A DNA stretch of 64,000 nt from Serripes groenlandicus (GCA_031761405.1 JASEVX010000012.1:18316974-18380973); one strand, 5' to 3'. Shown: positions 43,787-57,240, counted from the first letter of the stretch. Translations and numbers: made by a program. Notes: generated by a model from the letters alone, not told the origin.

Positions 43787-44852
43787 GGATGAATAAGTCA
43801 CTGACATAGTTAAAGGAGAAGGCTACATTTTAATGATATGATTAAATTGTTGAAGATGGGCCAAGCACACTTCAGCTAAAAACACACACAAAATGAAACA
43901 TCTAGGAAAAAAACACTTTGTATCTACTCCCGCTGTTTGAAAAGTAAATGCAACAAAGTTCAGATTTGAATCTTTGCCAAGCAAAGTCATTTAAATTATG
44001 GGCTGCTAAGCTTCGCTTTTCCAAAACACATGATTGCCTTCTAAGCAAAGAAGTAAACAGTAACCCATGCCCACTTGTAGATGCATTTTGAAGCATCTGC
44101 AGCAGACACAACTTTTGAAACATTTGTGGCAACAGGAGAAATTGTTCATCATGTTGAGCAATTTATTACTTTATGTCACAATGTTTTTAACCATATTGAG
44201 TAATTATATACCCTCACTTATGAAGCTTTTTCATATATGTGCCTTAGATAATTTCAAAGTTGTCTGCTGCAGACTTTTTGTACAAGGGAAAAAGGTTGAA
44301 TACTGGGTTCCAGAGTTTTTTACACTCATGCTGGCTTCGTTAATTAAACAATTAAATTTTCTAAACAACAATATTGTATACATACACAAAAAGTTTCACC
44401 TTACCGCTTTCCTCCCACTTTTAGATGCATTTTGATGCATCTGCAACAGACAACTTTTCAAAACTTTGTGGCAACAGGAGAAATGGCTCATAATGAGCAA
44501 TTTCTCCTTTTGCCACATTGTTGTTGACTCTTTTCAATAAAAAAATACCTTCATTGGAAGATGTTTTCTGTAGTTTTGCCAAGATGTTTTTCAAAGTCGT
44601 CTGCTGCAATTGTGTTGTATGTAGGAAAGGGATAAAGACCATTTTAGAAGATTGATTGTGTAAATGTTTACCATAACGTTTTTGCACAGTTTTCCATAAG
44701 TGGTTAGAAAAAAACATAGCGATCTTTTAGTACATTTTGAATTTCCACATTACATAATATCTAAGGTTACTGTTATGGGTTTAAACTTGAAACATAGCCG
44801 TTCTATATCAATTTATAGTCATTTGCAGCAAACGTCGTCAAGTCATCTGTAT

Positions 44853-45157
44853 GATTGATCGATTAAGGTTTAACGCTGTTTTCAACAATTTTTCAGTCAT
44901 ATCACGGTGACCAGTTCACCTTAGTACTCATGCGTTTCCTGGTTTTCCCACACCAGTACACCACACAACATACTTTCGAAGCAACTGGCTGCTTTTCCAC
45001 ATAGACTGTTAAACAGCCCATTGATGAAAGACGAATGACGCATGTTACAGAGACTTTTGTCAAACGTCAGAAAGATTGTTAGCCGAGCTGGGATTTGAAC
45101 TCACAACCCCTGGATTGACAGCCCACGTCGCTACCGACTGAGCTACCCGGACTCGGC
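44853..45157 (-). mobile_element. V-SINE-like tRNA-headed SINE, best copy
   Basis: Read on the minus strand: tRNA-like head with box A TAGCTCAGTCGGTAGCG and box B GAGTTCAAATCCC, then a body with 'acgaatgacgcatgttac' (reverse sense), 'caactggctgcttttccaca', 'ttcctggttttcccacacca' and the terminal 'gtttaacgctgttttcaac'. About 305 bp. Pol III type promoter boxes are recognisable. Confidence 0.72.
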
Positions 45158-45446
45158 TCATCTGTATGAGGGAAAAGGTTTAAAGCTCAATCAAACTACA
45201 ACTGCAAAGTTGTGGGAAAATGGAAATAAATAACAATTAGAGTATTTTGACACAAATCTTTCTCTCACCACAATTAAAACGATTCATTATTATAAAACAC
45301 ACAAAAATGCACCTTTTCACAGATCATTAACTGCCAATGTATGTAAACCCTTTCCCACACACAGACATTGCGTTACATACATTATGGGGCATCTGCGGCA
45401 GACAACTTTTGAAAACATTGTGGCAATAGATGAAATTGCTCATAAA

Positions 45447-45583
45447 TTTGTTTGTTTGTTTGGAGTTTAACGCCGCTTTCAACAGCTTTGGTCATATCAC
45501 GGCGGTCAGTGCACCTACCCATGTTTTCCTGGCTTTCCCACACCAGTACTTACACAACATTCTTTCGAAGCCACTGACTACTT
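45447..45583 (-). mobile_element. 5'-truncated V-SINE with 14-bp target duplication
   Basis: Minus-strand SINE body without its tRNA head, ending in a (CAAA)n tail (seen on the plus strand as TTTGTTTGTTTGTTTGG). Flanked by perfect AAATTGCTCATAAA at 45433-45446 and 45584-45597. The target is the central hairpin of a TTAA MITE (about 45346-45740). Confidence 0.85.
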
Positions 45584-46283
45584 AAATTGCTCATAAAGAG
45601 CTGTAGTGAATTTCTCCTTTTACCACAATGTTTTCAACTCTTTTCAATTATTATACATTCATTTATTGAGATATCCCATATTTGTGCCTTGATGCTTTCA
45701 AGGTTGTCTGCTTTGGAATTGTTGTATGTGGGAAAGGGTTAATGGTTAACTACTAAAGAACATTGAAAACTTAACATTTTATTGGTATATACTTTAGTCC
45801 ATACAGACAACTTATGATGCCTTGGACAATTTTAAACCATCATGAGCAGATGTCTTTAGAAAACATTGCCGCAAAAGGAGAAATTGCTCATAATTGTTCT
45901 ATGTTGTAGCTGGTTGGAAAGGATTACTTAAGCAGCAAACAACTTCAAAGATTATCTGAGATTTCTCATTTTCCCCACAATGTATTCAATTTAACTCTGT
46001 ATCGAAAGAAAAATGTCAGTATTTCAAATTATAAATATATATTGCACTTATTTTCCAAAGAGGTTTTCAAAGCGCATGCACATATCATTAAACATCTTCT
46101 CAAATTTTTGGTTAGGTTATATTCATTTTGCTACCTGTTTTGATGCCAAAACGTGTATCAAACAAAAAACCAGTTTTCACTATTGGTTGATGAATAATTC
46201 TGCACTTGTTATCATTTTTTCGCATCTTACATCACCAATCACATTCAACACCCTTGGTAATCTTTTTGTAAATCTTAGCTTCC

Positions 46284-46513
46284 TTAACCCTTTCCCTCAT
46301 ACAGACGCTTTCTGACGCCTATGCAGCAGACGGCTTTTTAAAAACATAGTGACAAAAGAAGAAATTGCACAAAACGTGCAATTTCTCCTTGTGCCACAAT
46401 GTTTTCCACTGTTTGTCATAGGTTATCCATTCAATTATGGAGATTTTCTATGTTTTGACAAAATACTTTCAAAGTCGTCTGCTGCAGAATTGTCGTATGA
46501 GGGAAAGGGTTAA
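46284..46513 (+). mobile_element. piggyBac-like MITE, 230 bp
   Basis: TTAACCCTTTCCCTCATACA to CGTATGAGGGAAAGGGTTAA; centre GCACAAAACGTGC; 230 bp. Followed at once by a diverged TGTGG-type copy. Confidence 0.84.
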
Positions 46514-47177
46514 CTTTATTCCCCCCTGCAGATGCATTTAGACATATTTGCAATAGCAAATTAAATTTGAAAACATTATGGTAAAAGTAGAAATTGCTCA
46601 AAAGGGTATAAGTGGATGTGGCTACATTATGAACCTTTCCTAAAATCTGCAGCAGACGACTTAGAAATCATTTAGGGAAAAGTTTGGAAAAATCTCTGAA
46701 CATAAAAGATCCGTTTTGGAATAACGTAAAAAACATTATGGCCACAGGAGAAATTATTCTCCTTTTGCATCAACATTTTCCAAAGTCGTCTGCTGCAGAT
46801 CCGTCAAAATGAGTAATTGGGAAAGGATTCATAGACTGCCAAAACATATGAGAAATGCTTTGGTGTACAAACAGTTTTTTCCTTAACTATCATCTATTTT
46901 TAAACTAAATGCCCATATCGTAAAAGATATATATTTTCTCCGCCAACATTTATGCAACACTGATAATCTGAGCTGATAGGCTAATCTATGGATTTCATGT
47001 CTGCGGTCTTCGTACCTGTACTTTTCTTCAGTTTTGACATGCGATTAGATTTTTATCAAACTTGGTATAGTTTGAATGAAATACCTTTTTCATACCCTAC
47101 CCATTATACGATGTGTCTTTGACAATTCAGTGCAAAGATGATTTTTGATCTATAATCAGATTATCTATAACACTTTG

Positions 47178-47363
47178 TTAACCCTTTCCCTCATTTAGAT
47201 GTTTTCTGACACCTCGGCAGCAGACGGCTTTTTAAAAACATAGTGACAAAAGAAGAAACAAGCAATTTCTTCTTTTGCCACAATGTTTTCCACTTTTAGT
47301 CATAGGTTATCCCTTCAATTAAAGTTGTCTGTTGCTTAATTGTCGTATGAGGAAAAGCGTTAA
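47178..47363 (+). mobile_element. piggyBac-like MITE, internally deleted (186 bp)
   Basis: TTAACCCTTTCCCTCATTTA to CGTATGAGGAAAAGCGTTAA. Most of one arm of the central hairpin and part of the right subterminal arm are missing. Confidence 0.76.
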
Positions 47364-47744
47364 CGCACGATGTAACCTTTTCAACATACATGCATATTTT
47401 GAGACATTGTAGAGCACGAGTTTTAAAACCATTGTGCCAACACGTAAAATTGCTTATTGAACAAGGCTCCTATGTAGCAACAATATTTTCATCGTGAGCA
47501 CAATATTTGTTCAATGGTCGGCTGCTGCAGATACAGCAGATTACCGCAGATTGCATCTGCAGGAAGGAAAGGAGGGTTAACCCACCTATTTCCCACATAC
47601 AAAAAATCTACAGCATACGACTTTGAAAACATAGTGACAAAACCCCGAAAAATCTCCATAAAAGATAGTTTAATTGCTAAATAAAGTTGAAAACATTGTG
47701 GCCAAAGGAGAAATTGCTCATCATACGGCACAGACGCTCGACTG

Positions 47745-47912
47745 ATAGCGAGAAAACAGCAAAAAAAAAAAAGTGAGCTGAACAAAAAACCTTTACCGGA
47801 CGACCACGCCGCCGCCAAAAAAAACAACCTTAACCGGACAACGATGCCGCCGACGGCGACGCCAGGGTCATGACAATAGCTCTCGTTCTTTCAAAAGTCG
47901 AGCTAAAAAGGG
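47745..47912 (+). mobile_element. Helentron-like 3' fragment
   Basis: 'gacggcgacgccagggtcat' followed by a hairpin AGCTCTCG...CGAGCT and AAAAAG: the same 3' end type as the element at 16751-18647 (GACGCCGACGCCAGGG...AGCTC...GAGCTAAAAAA). No core repeats or 5' end; inserted in degraded MITE sequence. Confidence 0.6.
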
Positions 47913-50181
47913 AAGAGCTCATTATGAGAAATTTCTCCTTTTGTCACAATGTTTTCAAGTCATCTGTGGAAGATGTGTTAAAATGTGTGCGCATGTTAGA
48001 AAGGGGGGGGGAGGGTTAAAGTGTGGTGTAGAAGTGCATCATTGTATAAAAATGTCTGAGAAGTTTGACATAATGATTATGAATGTTTGACTCATAGAGA
48101 TTCATTTGTAAATTACTTCTGTAAGTACCCTTTACCATCGCCCACATTCAGATGCATTTTGACGCATCTGGAGCAGACGACTTTTGAAATCATTATGGCA
48201 GAGGGTGTAATTGCTCATAATGAGCAATTACACCTTTTGCCACAATGTTTTTAACTTTATTCAATAATTGTTCTTCCATGTTTAGAGAGTTCCCCAAATT
48301 TCGACGAAGTGTTTTCGACGTTGTCGGAGACTACAGAAGAGTTGTACGTGGTAGAGAGTTAAAATATTCTGATAAAACAGGTGTGCTTCAAGGCACTGGT
48401 TCCCCACAGTGCTCTGTTCAAGGTAGATTCAGAATGTTTTAATTAAAATTTACTGAACACTATAGGGTATTTACCTTACATATCACAGACATATCCCTTT
48501 CCCAATTACAACAAATCTGCAGCAATCGCCTTTGAAAACATTTCATCAAAATTATGGAAACACATACTTATAAATGAGATCAGTTATTGGATGAGGTTGA
48601 AAACAACTCATTAAGAGCATATTTTCCTTTTGCCAAACCTTTTTCAAAAGTTGACTACTGCAGAGGAATCAGAAAGCATCTGCATGTGGTAATGGCTTAT
48701 TATATACAGCAAAGTGTGGTTAATTCCTGGTATAATTAAAAAGAATCTCTTACAATTCATACTATTGGATGGTCTTGAGACATTTAGTTGCTTATATTTT
48801 AAAGACAGAAGTCACATGATGAAAATGCTGTTTTATCAACTCTACAAAAAAGTTAACTCATTCTTTCATACAAACACTTTTTGACACCTTTGTAGCAGAC
48901 AACGTTTGAAAACATTTTGGCAACAGGAAAAATTGCTTTAAACAAGCAATTTCTCCATTTGCTAACATGTTTTCAATTTTTTTCAGTTATTGTACCTTCA
49001 TTTATAGAGATTTACCGGGCGTTTGCGAACATGCTTTCAAAGTCGTCGTTTGCTGCAGGTTTTCTAAGGATCGTGAGTTCAGTGGGTTAAAGATTAGAAA
49101 CAGGTCTTACATAAACAGTATCATGGTGTTCCCAGAAAACCATATTTCACAGAAATATGACTGTGAGGGCAACAAACTTTGGTACAAAACTCTTTCAGAT
49201 TACACATCCCTCATAATGTTTTCCCATGCCCACATTGTGATTCTACAAATCTGCAGCAGACGGCCAACAGAAAATGTTAAAAACATGGTAAACCTCTATA
49301 AATGGAAGTTTAATCTTTGATTAGTATTGAAAACATTTTGGCAAATTAACACTTTCACCTCATATAGACGCTTTCTGATGCCTCTACAGCATTTTTGAAA
49401 ATATAGTGACAAAAGAAGAAATTGCTCAATACGAGCAATTTCTCCTTTTGCCACAATATTTTCCAATTTCAGCCATAGGTTATCCATTCAAATAAAGAGA
49501 TTATTCTATTTTTTGACAAAATATGTTCAAAGTTGTCTGCTGCAGAATTGTTTTATGAGGGAATTTTGGGTCAAGGGAGAAATTGCATTATGAGAAATTT
49601 CTCCTTTTGTAACAATGTTTTTTAAAGGTGCATGCTATGGCAGATGACGTTTGAAAACTTTGTGAAAACAGGAGAAATCACCCCTTGCAAGCAATCTCTT
49701 AGTAACTTATGCCACAATATTTTCCACCATTATATACAATAATTATACGTTCAATTATAGTGATTTTCCATAATTAATATTGTCTAGCTGTTTTCAAAAG
49801 TAATTTGCTGCGAATCTGTTGTATGTGGGAAAGGCTATTGATGTAGTTTATTAAATAACCAGTTTGTTCGAGGGGCAAAATCTTATTATTAATTATAAAG
49901 CCAGATTATATCTTTATTACTTAAGATCTTGAGATAGCGCAATATTATAAATAACATGTTCATCAATATTGTGATGTAAGGAAATCATGGACATCCCACT
50001 CATTGAACAGACTAGACTCTCTGTGTAAGTATTCATTATGATTATGTTTTTTAGGTTTCAGTGTTTTGCAAAACAATTGGAAATGCTTGTAGCAAGACAA
50101 TATTGCAGCAGAATTCACTGCCATATAGATGAACTTCCATTTATCCCTTTCCCACATACAATTAATCTGCAGCAGATGACT

Positions 50182-50411
50182 TTAACCCTTTCCCTCAGAC
50201 GACAATTCTGCAGCAGACGACTTTGAACGTATTTTGTCAAAACATAGAAAATCTCCATAATTGAACAAATAACCTGTGACAAAAGGTGGAAAACATTGTG
50301 GCAAAAGGAGAAATTACACATTTTGTGCAATTTCTTCTTTTGTCACTATGTTTTCAAAAAGCTGTCTGCTGCCAGGGCGTCAGAAAGCATCAATATGAGG
50401 GAAAGGATTAA
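50182..50411 (-). mobile_element. piggyBac-like MITE, 230 bp
   Basis: TTAACCCTTTCCCTCAGACG to TATGAGGGAAAGGATTAA; centre GAAATTACACATTTTGTGCA; 230 bp. It interrupts a TGTGG-type copy: 'agcagatgactt' lies to its left and 'aagttatcaagtcca' to its right, so this is one MITE nested in another at a TTAA. Confidence 0.83.
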
Positions 50412-51186
50412 AGTTATCAAGTCCAAATAAATAGAAAATCTCTATAAATGATAGTATCTATCGTTATTGAATCGAGTTGAAATCATCATGAGCAACTTCT
50501 CCATTTGCCACTATGATTTCAAAAAGTCATCTGCTTCAGAGGCGTCAGAAAGCGTCTACATGAAGGAAAGGGATAAGCAACATTTTTCTAGAATAAGAGT
50601 GGCTGTAATTTCTGATGTACGACAAAAAGTCAAGTCGGGCTTATGAGATAAAAGGGTTACTACATAGTTGCTATGGTAATGAATAGTTATCTTTATTTTT
50701 TGTGAGTGTTTAGTAATCACAATTTCCTGAGCTTCTGGAAATGATATAGTCTCTGGAATGAATCTTCCCGAGTACTGTGATGTGGTTTATTTATTTAGGG
50801 TTGGATGGAAAATCCACAGTTTTGAACTTGAAATTGCCCAACTCATACTGACGCATGTATAATACGTCATGATCTGAACACATTCCCCCAACATTTGTGA
50901 ATAGTTAGTGAATTTGATGATAATGAAGAAACTACTAAAGATATGATGCAGTTGATACAATATACCTTTCCAACATGCAACATATCTACAATAGAAGACT
51001 GCACAAACATAAATAAGCAAAGATTCGGAAAATCTAGTGTAATTATTGAATAGCGTTGAAATCATTGTGGCAAAAGGGAGAATTTCTCATTTTACCACAA
51101 TGTTTTCAATAGTGGTCTGCTGTAGAGGCGTCAGGTATCGTCTGTATGACAGAAAGTCGTTGATATATATATGGCATGACAAACTA

Positions 51187-51480
51187 GAACTGTGAGTGAA
51201 CTCACAAAAGGATACCCCCCGTTGCGCTTACAAGACATATGGACAGACAGACGGACGGATGGACAGATATATTTCCGACCGGGATAATCTTACTTCATGC
51301 ACATCCTAAGGTTGTGTACAGCAACTATGTAAAGTTTCATCAGAATCGGTCCAGCCGTTAAGGAGGAGTTTCGCTTACAAATATGGACAGACAGACGGAT
51401 AGACAGACAAACTGGACAGGGTGATTCCTATATACCCCCCCCAACCCCCCAAAAAAAACTTTGTTTGCGGGGATATAATT
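51187..51480 (+). mobile_element. Helentron-like short element (TATACCCCCC family)
   Basis: Starts 'actagaactgtgagtgaact' with GTGAGTGAACTCAC hairpin and ATACCCCCC, carries GACAGACGGACGGA-type microsatellites twice, and ends 'tatacccccccc...tttgtttgcggggatataatt'. A single-unit relative of 539-1660 with related flanking motifs ('ttaaggaggagtttcgcttaca'). Confidence 0.68.
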
Positions 51481-51889
51481 ATTCTTTCTTGTTTCATACT
51501 TATTTCAGTAGACATCCATAGCAAGATGCGGAATAATAACACAATTACAGTTTTGAAAGATTGTCTGTTTGAAAAGGTTGAATGGATGGAACAGATTTTC
51601 TGTGGCACTCCCACCTAATTCTAACAGTACCTTATCTTCTGTAACAGACATCTAAATGAAGAAGTCCCTTTTGAACCCTAAGGGATCTTTATCACAGACA
51701 CAGATAGTTAGGGAAACCCCTTTTGATCCCTGAAAACATTAGCAGACTATCAGCATATAAATCCAGAAGTCTGAGACCTCTATAGAAGGTGTAAAAGGAA
51801 GGTAAAATGAGTCACGCCATACATAAATGACCTTCAGAAGTTCTTGATCACAATTTGAATTGAACTTACTTCTACAACTGACAGAGGTT

Positions 51890-52145
51890 TAGATTGGTAC
51901 AAATTATTATTCTAAAATTCACCGATGCAATTCTGTTGAATATCAACAACATGGTGCTTTGTTTGGTAATAAGAGAGATATTGTGGGGAAAAGACTAGAT
52001 TAGTATGAATTATTATTCTAAAATTGGCCGATGCAATTCTGTTAAATATCAACAACACGGGGCTTTGTTTGCAAATAAGAGAGATATTGTGGGGAAAAGA
52101 CTAGATTAGTATGAATTATTATTCTAAAATTCACCGAAACAACTC
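51890..52145 (+). repeat. 105-bp direct repeat, about 2.4 copies
   Basis: 'tagattggtacaaattatta' and 'tagattagtatgaattatta' recur at about 51892, 51997 and 52102, each followed by 'ttctaaaatt(c/g)(a/g)ccgat' and 'aagagagatattgtggggaa'. The last phrase also occurs at the edge of the hairpin element at 23.6 kb, so the repeat includes a piece of that family. Confidence 0.8.
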
Positions 52146-52573
52146 TTTTGAGCATTATATAACAATCAGCAATTTATCCTTTTGCCTAAAAGTGTTCAAA
52201 TGTTTGCTGCAGAGGCATGGGAAAGGGCTATTGATTTTACCTCATAAATGTTTTCGATATGGAAGAGTCCACATGTAACATATCTGGCTATGGGTTAACA
52301 AGTTTGATTATGAACTGTTTATCAACTGATCAGCTATCACATGTCTATCAGATCGGGCTTATCAGGCCACATCCCCCTAGGTAAATATTTAAACTGTGTA
52401 TTCAAGGTATAAGCATACTTTTAATTAACACTTATCCTGCTTTATTCAAATTGAAACAACGTCTGCTTATCCTTTTTGCATGCCTTTAAATAAAGTTTAG
52501 TCTTAGACTACAAGATCTTCTGCTTATTTATCAATTTCTTAGCAAAAACAGCACAATTATATAACATAACTTA

Positions 52574-52983
52574 TTAATGCTTTTCCACCTGCACACACAT
52601 TTTGACGCAATAGCAGCAGACGACTTTTGAAAACATTGTTGCAGAAGGGGAAATTGCTCAATTTCTCCATTATCCACCATGTCTTCAACTCTATTAAATA
52701 ACTACAATCTTCATTTATAGACTTTTTCTATACTTTTGCTGACTGTAAATGTTTTCACAGTCGTCTGCTGAAGACAATTCTGCAGCAGACGACTTTGAAC
52801 ATATTTTGTCAAAAAATAGAAAATCTCTATAATTGAATGGATAACCTACGACTAAAAGTGGAAAACATTGAGGCAAAAGGAGAAATTGCTCTTTTTGTGC
52901 AATTTCCTCTTTTGTCACTATTTTTTCAAAAAGCCGTCTGCTGCAGAGGCGTCAGAAAGCGTCTATATGAGGGAAGGGGTTAA
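52574..52983. mobile_element. Fused or nested TTAA MITEs
   Basis: Begins TTAATGCTTTTCCACCTGCA (TGCATT subfamily), and at about 52770 passes from 'cagtcgtctgctgaag' into 'acaattctgcagcagacgac', the inner part of an AGACGC-type copy that ends TATGAGGGAAGGGGTTAA. The second copy lacks its own left TTAA, so the two were joined by recombination within the shared CTGCTG arm rather than by clean insertion. Confidence 0.7.
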
Positions 52984-53461
52984 TTTAAACAAAGCTGCGT
53001 TAAACATACCCTATTATTTTTATCAGACAGATTGAGAAATGATCATCTTTTATCTTATCTGCTCATCTTCTTTACAATTACTCATATAGTAAATGACGTA
53101 AATAAACTACAATGACTAACTGACATACAGTACTTCATTATACACTTAATTGTTGATCCTACTGCATGGGACTGTAACCAAGTTTCACAACCAACAAGTC
53201 TGCAGCAGACAACTCTGAAATCATGTATGCAAAATTATGGAAAATCAATATAAGCAAACTTTTAAAAGATTTATGCCAAAAGGAGAAATTGCTCATAATG
53301 AGCAACAGCTCCTTTTGTCACAATGTTTTCAACAGTCATCTATCTCTATGCAGAGGCGTCAAAATGTGTCTTTATGTGGGAAGGGGTTAACCTAACTAAT
53401 ACAACAAATCTCTAGCAGAAGACTGACAAAAAACATCCAGAAAAAAAATATGGAAAATGAA

Positions 53462-53722
53462 ATAAAACTAGAACTATCACTGAAGATGATAAATACCCCC
53501 TAAACAGCACCTTGACCTACACCATAACTTTATAAGTAAAAGGGCCATAACTCTGTAAACATGCAATTGTAACCCCTTTAGGATATGCACATCTCCTCTT
53601 GGTAATTAGAAGCTTCATGTAAAATTTGGGACAAAATATGGCTTCCGTCCGACCGACCTACCGACAGACAGCCGACACAGTGACTCCTATATATACCCCC
53701 TCTTCTTCGAAGGGGTCATAAT
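53462..53722 (+). mobile_element. Helentron-like short element
   Basis: Starts 'aactagaactatcactgaag' with ATACCCCC, ends 'ccgacagacagccgacacag' then 'tatatataccccctcttctt' and 'cgaaggggtcataatta'. Same terminal logic as 51187-51480 but a different inner sequence ('aaaagggccataactctg'). Confidence 0.6.
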
Positions 53723-54904
53723 TATGGAAAATTAATATAGGCGAAAAGTTTAAAAGATAATGCCCAAAGGAGAAATCATTATGAGCAATAACTCCTTTTG
53801 CCTAAACGAATATCTCCTTTCACTACAATGTTTTCAAAAGGCATCTGCTGCAAAGGTGTCACAATATGTCTGTATGTGCATGGTAGAAGTGCAAACTTCT
53901 CCATTTGCCTCAAGTTTTGATAAAAAATATCTGCTTCACGGCTGCATGTGGGAAAGGGCACAGAGGGGAAAGAGGAGAAGATGATTAGGAAAGTGTTTAT
54001 CACAGACCAAAGATAAGTGAGGAAATGAGCATTCCTTACAGTCGGCCCATCCATGACAAATATATCTTGAAACATCAGGGGTCATTGACATTTACCAAAA
54101 TGGAACATAAAACACATATCTCTCTATATGTGAGACCCCAACCATTTTCTATCTCGGTTGCACATCTGAAGCAGACAACTTTTGAAATCACAGATTGCGT
54201 CTACTTATGGAGAAAATCCTCATCATACACAATTTCTCCATTACCTTTTACCGATGATTTTCAACTCCGTTCAAGAATGATATTTTCACATATAGGGTTA
54301 TCCATGATATTTATTTAGAGACTTTCATGATCGTCTGCTCCAGAATTGTTCTATGTGGGGGGAAAGGGTTGATATAGTTTGCGATAGAGAATAATATTTA
54401 CATCACTGAAGTAGATGACCTTGAAATAAATTGTGGGTAAAAATCTTTTGAAATTTCTCTTTCTCCCAAAATATATATATAACTATATCATTTCAATTTC
54501 AAGATGAGTTGACATTCAATTGACAAAGCAATCAACTAGCCCCCTTCTCACATACAAACACTTTCAGACACTTTTGCAGCAAACAACTCTTGAAAACATT
54601 GAAGCAAAATGAAAAATTGCTCATGATGACCACTTTCTTAATTTGCACTAATGTTTTCAGCTTTAATCGTAAATAATGTTCTTTCATTTATAGAGTTTTC
54701 TTATTTTTGACTAAATGATTCAAAAGCCATCCAATGAAAATGTTGTAGGAAAGTGGGTTAGCTGGTCACAGTTTCATAAATAGCAAACACAAGAGTGTCC
54801 AAAAGAACACATGTGTCAGCTATTATTATATCAGTAAGTGAGATACTGAGTTGAGGGCAGATGGATGAACAGAGACGTGACCTGTAAGGGGGACTTTGCT
54901 GCCA

Positions 54905-55200
54905 AGGTACCGGGTGCGATACCTCAGTCGGTAACGACAAGGCCTTCCAATCCAGGTGTTGTAGGTTCAATCATTCTTCAATGCTTGAAAAAAGTCACTG
55001 TTGTTGTGACCAGCGTAATTCGTCTTCCACCAATAGGCTAGGTAGTTTAAATGGGAAGGTAGCTAGTTACCAGGGAAGAATGATGTGTGGCTTTCATAAG
55101 CAAGAAAGCCAGGAAAAACAAGTTAGGTTAACTGGCGATCATGAAATAACTGAAATAACATTGAAAACAGTGCTTCAACTCCAATCATTCAATCAACTCT
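54905..55200 (+). mobile_element. V-SINE-like SINE, plus strand
   Basis: tRNA-like head first ('tgcgatacctcagtcggtaa', 'aatccaggtgttgtaggttc'), then body with 'gaagaatgatgtgtggcttt', 'gaaagccaggaaaaacaagt', 'ggttaactggcgatcatgaa' and 'acattgaaaacagtgctt'. The only copy in forward orientation; it confirms the head-to-tail order inferred from the others. Confidence 0.65.
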
Positions 55201-55679
55201 GACAAGGCAGGCGCCACAAAATAGTTCTCAAACTGGATTTTTAACAACACTGTACAGCGGAGTTCTATCATGTTTGTCACAGTGCCGTGAAAAACCTGCC
55301 ATTACTTTTCTGACCTTTTAACCTTGCTTCATTAACCTTGCTCGATTTAAAAAAGCACTGCATGCTTAGGTTTGCCAAAAAAACACTTCAAAAACAACAG
55401 TTCTGTTTCCAGGATCAGGTAAAAGAAAAAAACGAAGACATTTTTCTTTTCAAGTACAATTAAAGGCACCTGTTCCTATCAGTCATCTCAATTAGATACC
55501 AAATAATCTACAAGAAAATCACCATTCAACCCCTCTCCTTCATGCAGGCCGTCTTTTGAAAATAATGTGGTAATTAACGAAGGAGAATCATTGTTTGCTT
55601 CCTTTGCCATCTATTTTTTATTCACGTTGTTTTCAAAAGGCTGCAGATGTGTCATAATGCTTCTACAAGTGCGAAATGG

Positions 55680-55922
55680 TTAACCCTTTCCCTCATATAG
55701 ACGCTCTTTGACGCCTCTGCAGCAGACGGCTTTTTGAAAACATAGTGACAAAATAAGAAATTGCTCAAAACGAGCAATTTCTCCTTTTGCCACAATGTTT
55801 TTCACTTTAAGCCTATTAGGTTATCCATTAAATTAAAGAGATTTTCTATTTTTTGACAAAATATGTTCAAAGTCATCTGCTGCAGTGGGATCAGAATGCA
55901 TCTATATGTGGGAAAGGGTTCA
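55680..55922 (+). mobile_element. piggyBac-like MITE, 243 bp
   Basis: TTAACCCTTTCCCTCATATA; centre GCTCAAAACGAGC; right end 'atgtgggaaagggttca' carrying 'tgggatcagaatgcatc', so its right tip comes from the TGTGG subfamily. Confidence 0.76.
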
Positions 55923-56297
55923 ACCTTGCTTCATTAAAAATGCACTGCCTGTTAGTTTGGCACACAAGTGGTACAGATATAAATTTTAAAAAGGGCAATA
56001 ACCCTGTCTAAAATCATCAACTTTGAGGAAGGAAATTTATTGTCACACTTTCCAGTGTCCCAGCTAACTTATATCCTTTGGAAGAAAACACATTTTTTAT
56101 GTGACAGCTGTTCAAACTGTGACTTTCTACAAGGTAAGTTCTTTTGATTTATATACTATATCTTTACCATTTTTTTTTTTTTTTAAATCTTTATTTCCTC
56201 CAATTAAGAAGACAACAATACAGAAATACATGGAAAAAAACAAAACACACACACAAGAGGAGAATAAGGAAATAGATAGTTACAAGAGCACATACCT

Positions 56298-56527
56298 TTA
56301 ACCCTTTCCCTCATATAGACGCTTTCTAACGCCTCTGCAGCAGACGGCTTTTTGAAAACATAGTGACCAAAGAAGAAATTGCACAGAACGTGCAATTTCT
56401 CCTTTTGCCACAATATTTTCCACTTTTAGTCATAGGTTATCCATTCAATTATAGAGATTTTCTATGTTTTGACAAAATACGTTCAAAGTCGTCTGCTGCA
56501 GAATTGTTGTATGTGGGAAAGGGTTAA
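56298..56527 (+). mobile_element. piggyBac-like MITE, 230 bp
   Basis: TTAACCCTTTCCCTCATATA to GTATGTGGGAAAGGGTTAA; centre GCACAGAACGTGC; 230 bp. Confidence 0.84.
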
Positions 56528-57240
56528 AGTGCATAAACATGATTTAACTGTATTTCTTTATTTATTGTATGTTGTAAACCTTTCCTACATACCCCATGTC
56601 TGCAGAAGACAACTTAATTAGACAAAATCTAAGCAAAAATATGGAGAATATCACTATATATTCAATTATCAATATTGAACAAAGATGAAAACATAATTGA
56701 GCAATTTCTCAATTTGCCAAGACATTTTCTGAAGTCATATGCTGGATATATTGCCTCAAAAGGTGTCTACATGTGGGAAAGGATTAATTAGACAGATTTA
56801 TTAACATTAGGACACGGGCTGAAAACAATATGTGAAAAAAGAGAAATTTGCTCGAATCTCATCTGCTGCAAAAAGTTTGCCTGCATGATCTGATTTAAGC
56901 ATTATGATAAATTATATTGTTTATTTCAAATATTGTCACTTTACAAACAACAATATAAATCAAGACTATTTTAATTTTTAAACCCTTCCCACATACATGC
57001 CCTTTCTGACTTTAGCAGTGGACTTTAGAAAACATTGTGGCAAAAAGTGAAATTGCTCATAATGATCATGCGCACCTTTTGCCACAATTTTTCAACTCAG
57101 TTAAATAAGTAAACTCTCATTAATGGGGATTATTCACATGTTTGGGTAAGATATTTTCAAAGCATTCTGCTGCTGATTTATTGTACGTGGGAAAGGGTTT
57201 TTAATTGTCACTTCATAAACAACAGTTTATATATCAGACT

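Noticed and set aside
45060..45157. tRNA gene
   Set aside because: Box A and B-like sequences are present, but no complete cloverleaf or acceptor stem forms and the sequence runs into a conserved SINE body repeated elsewhere in the window.
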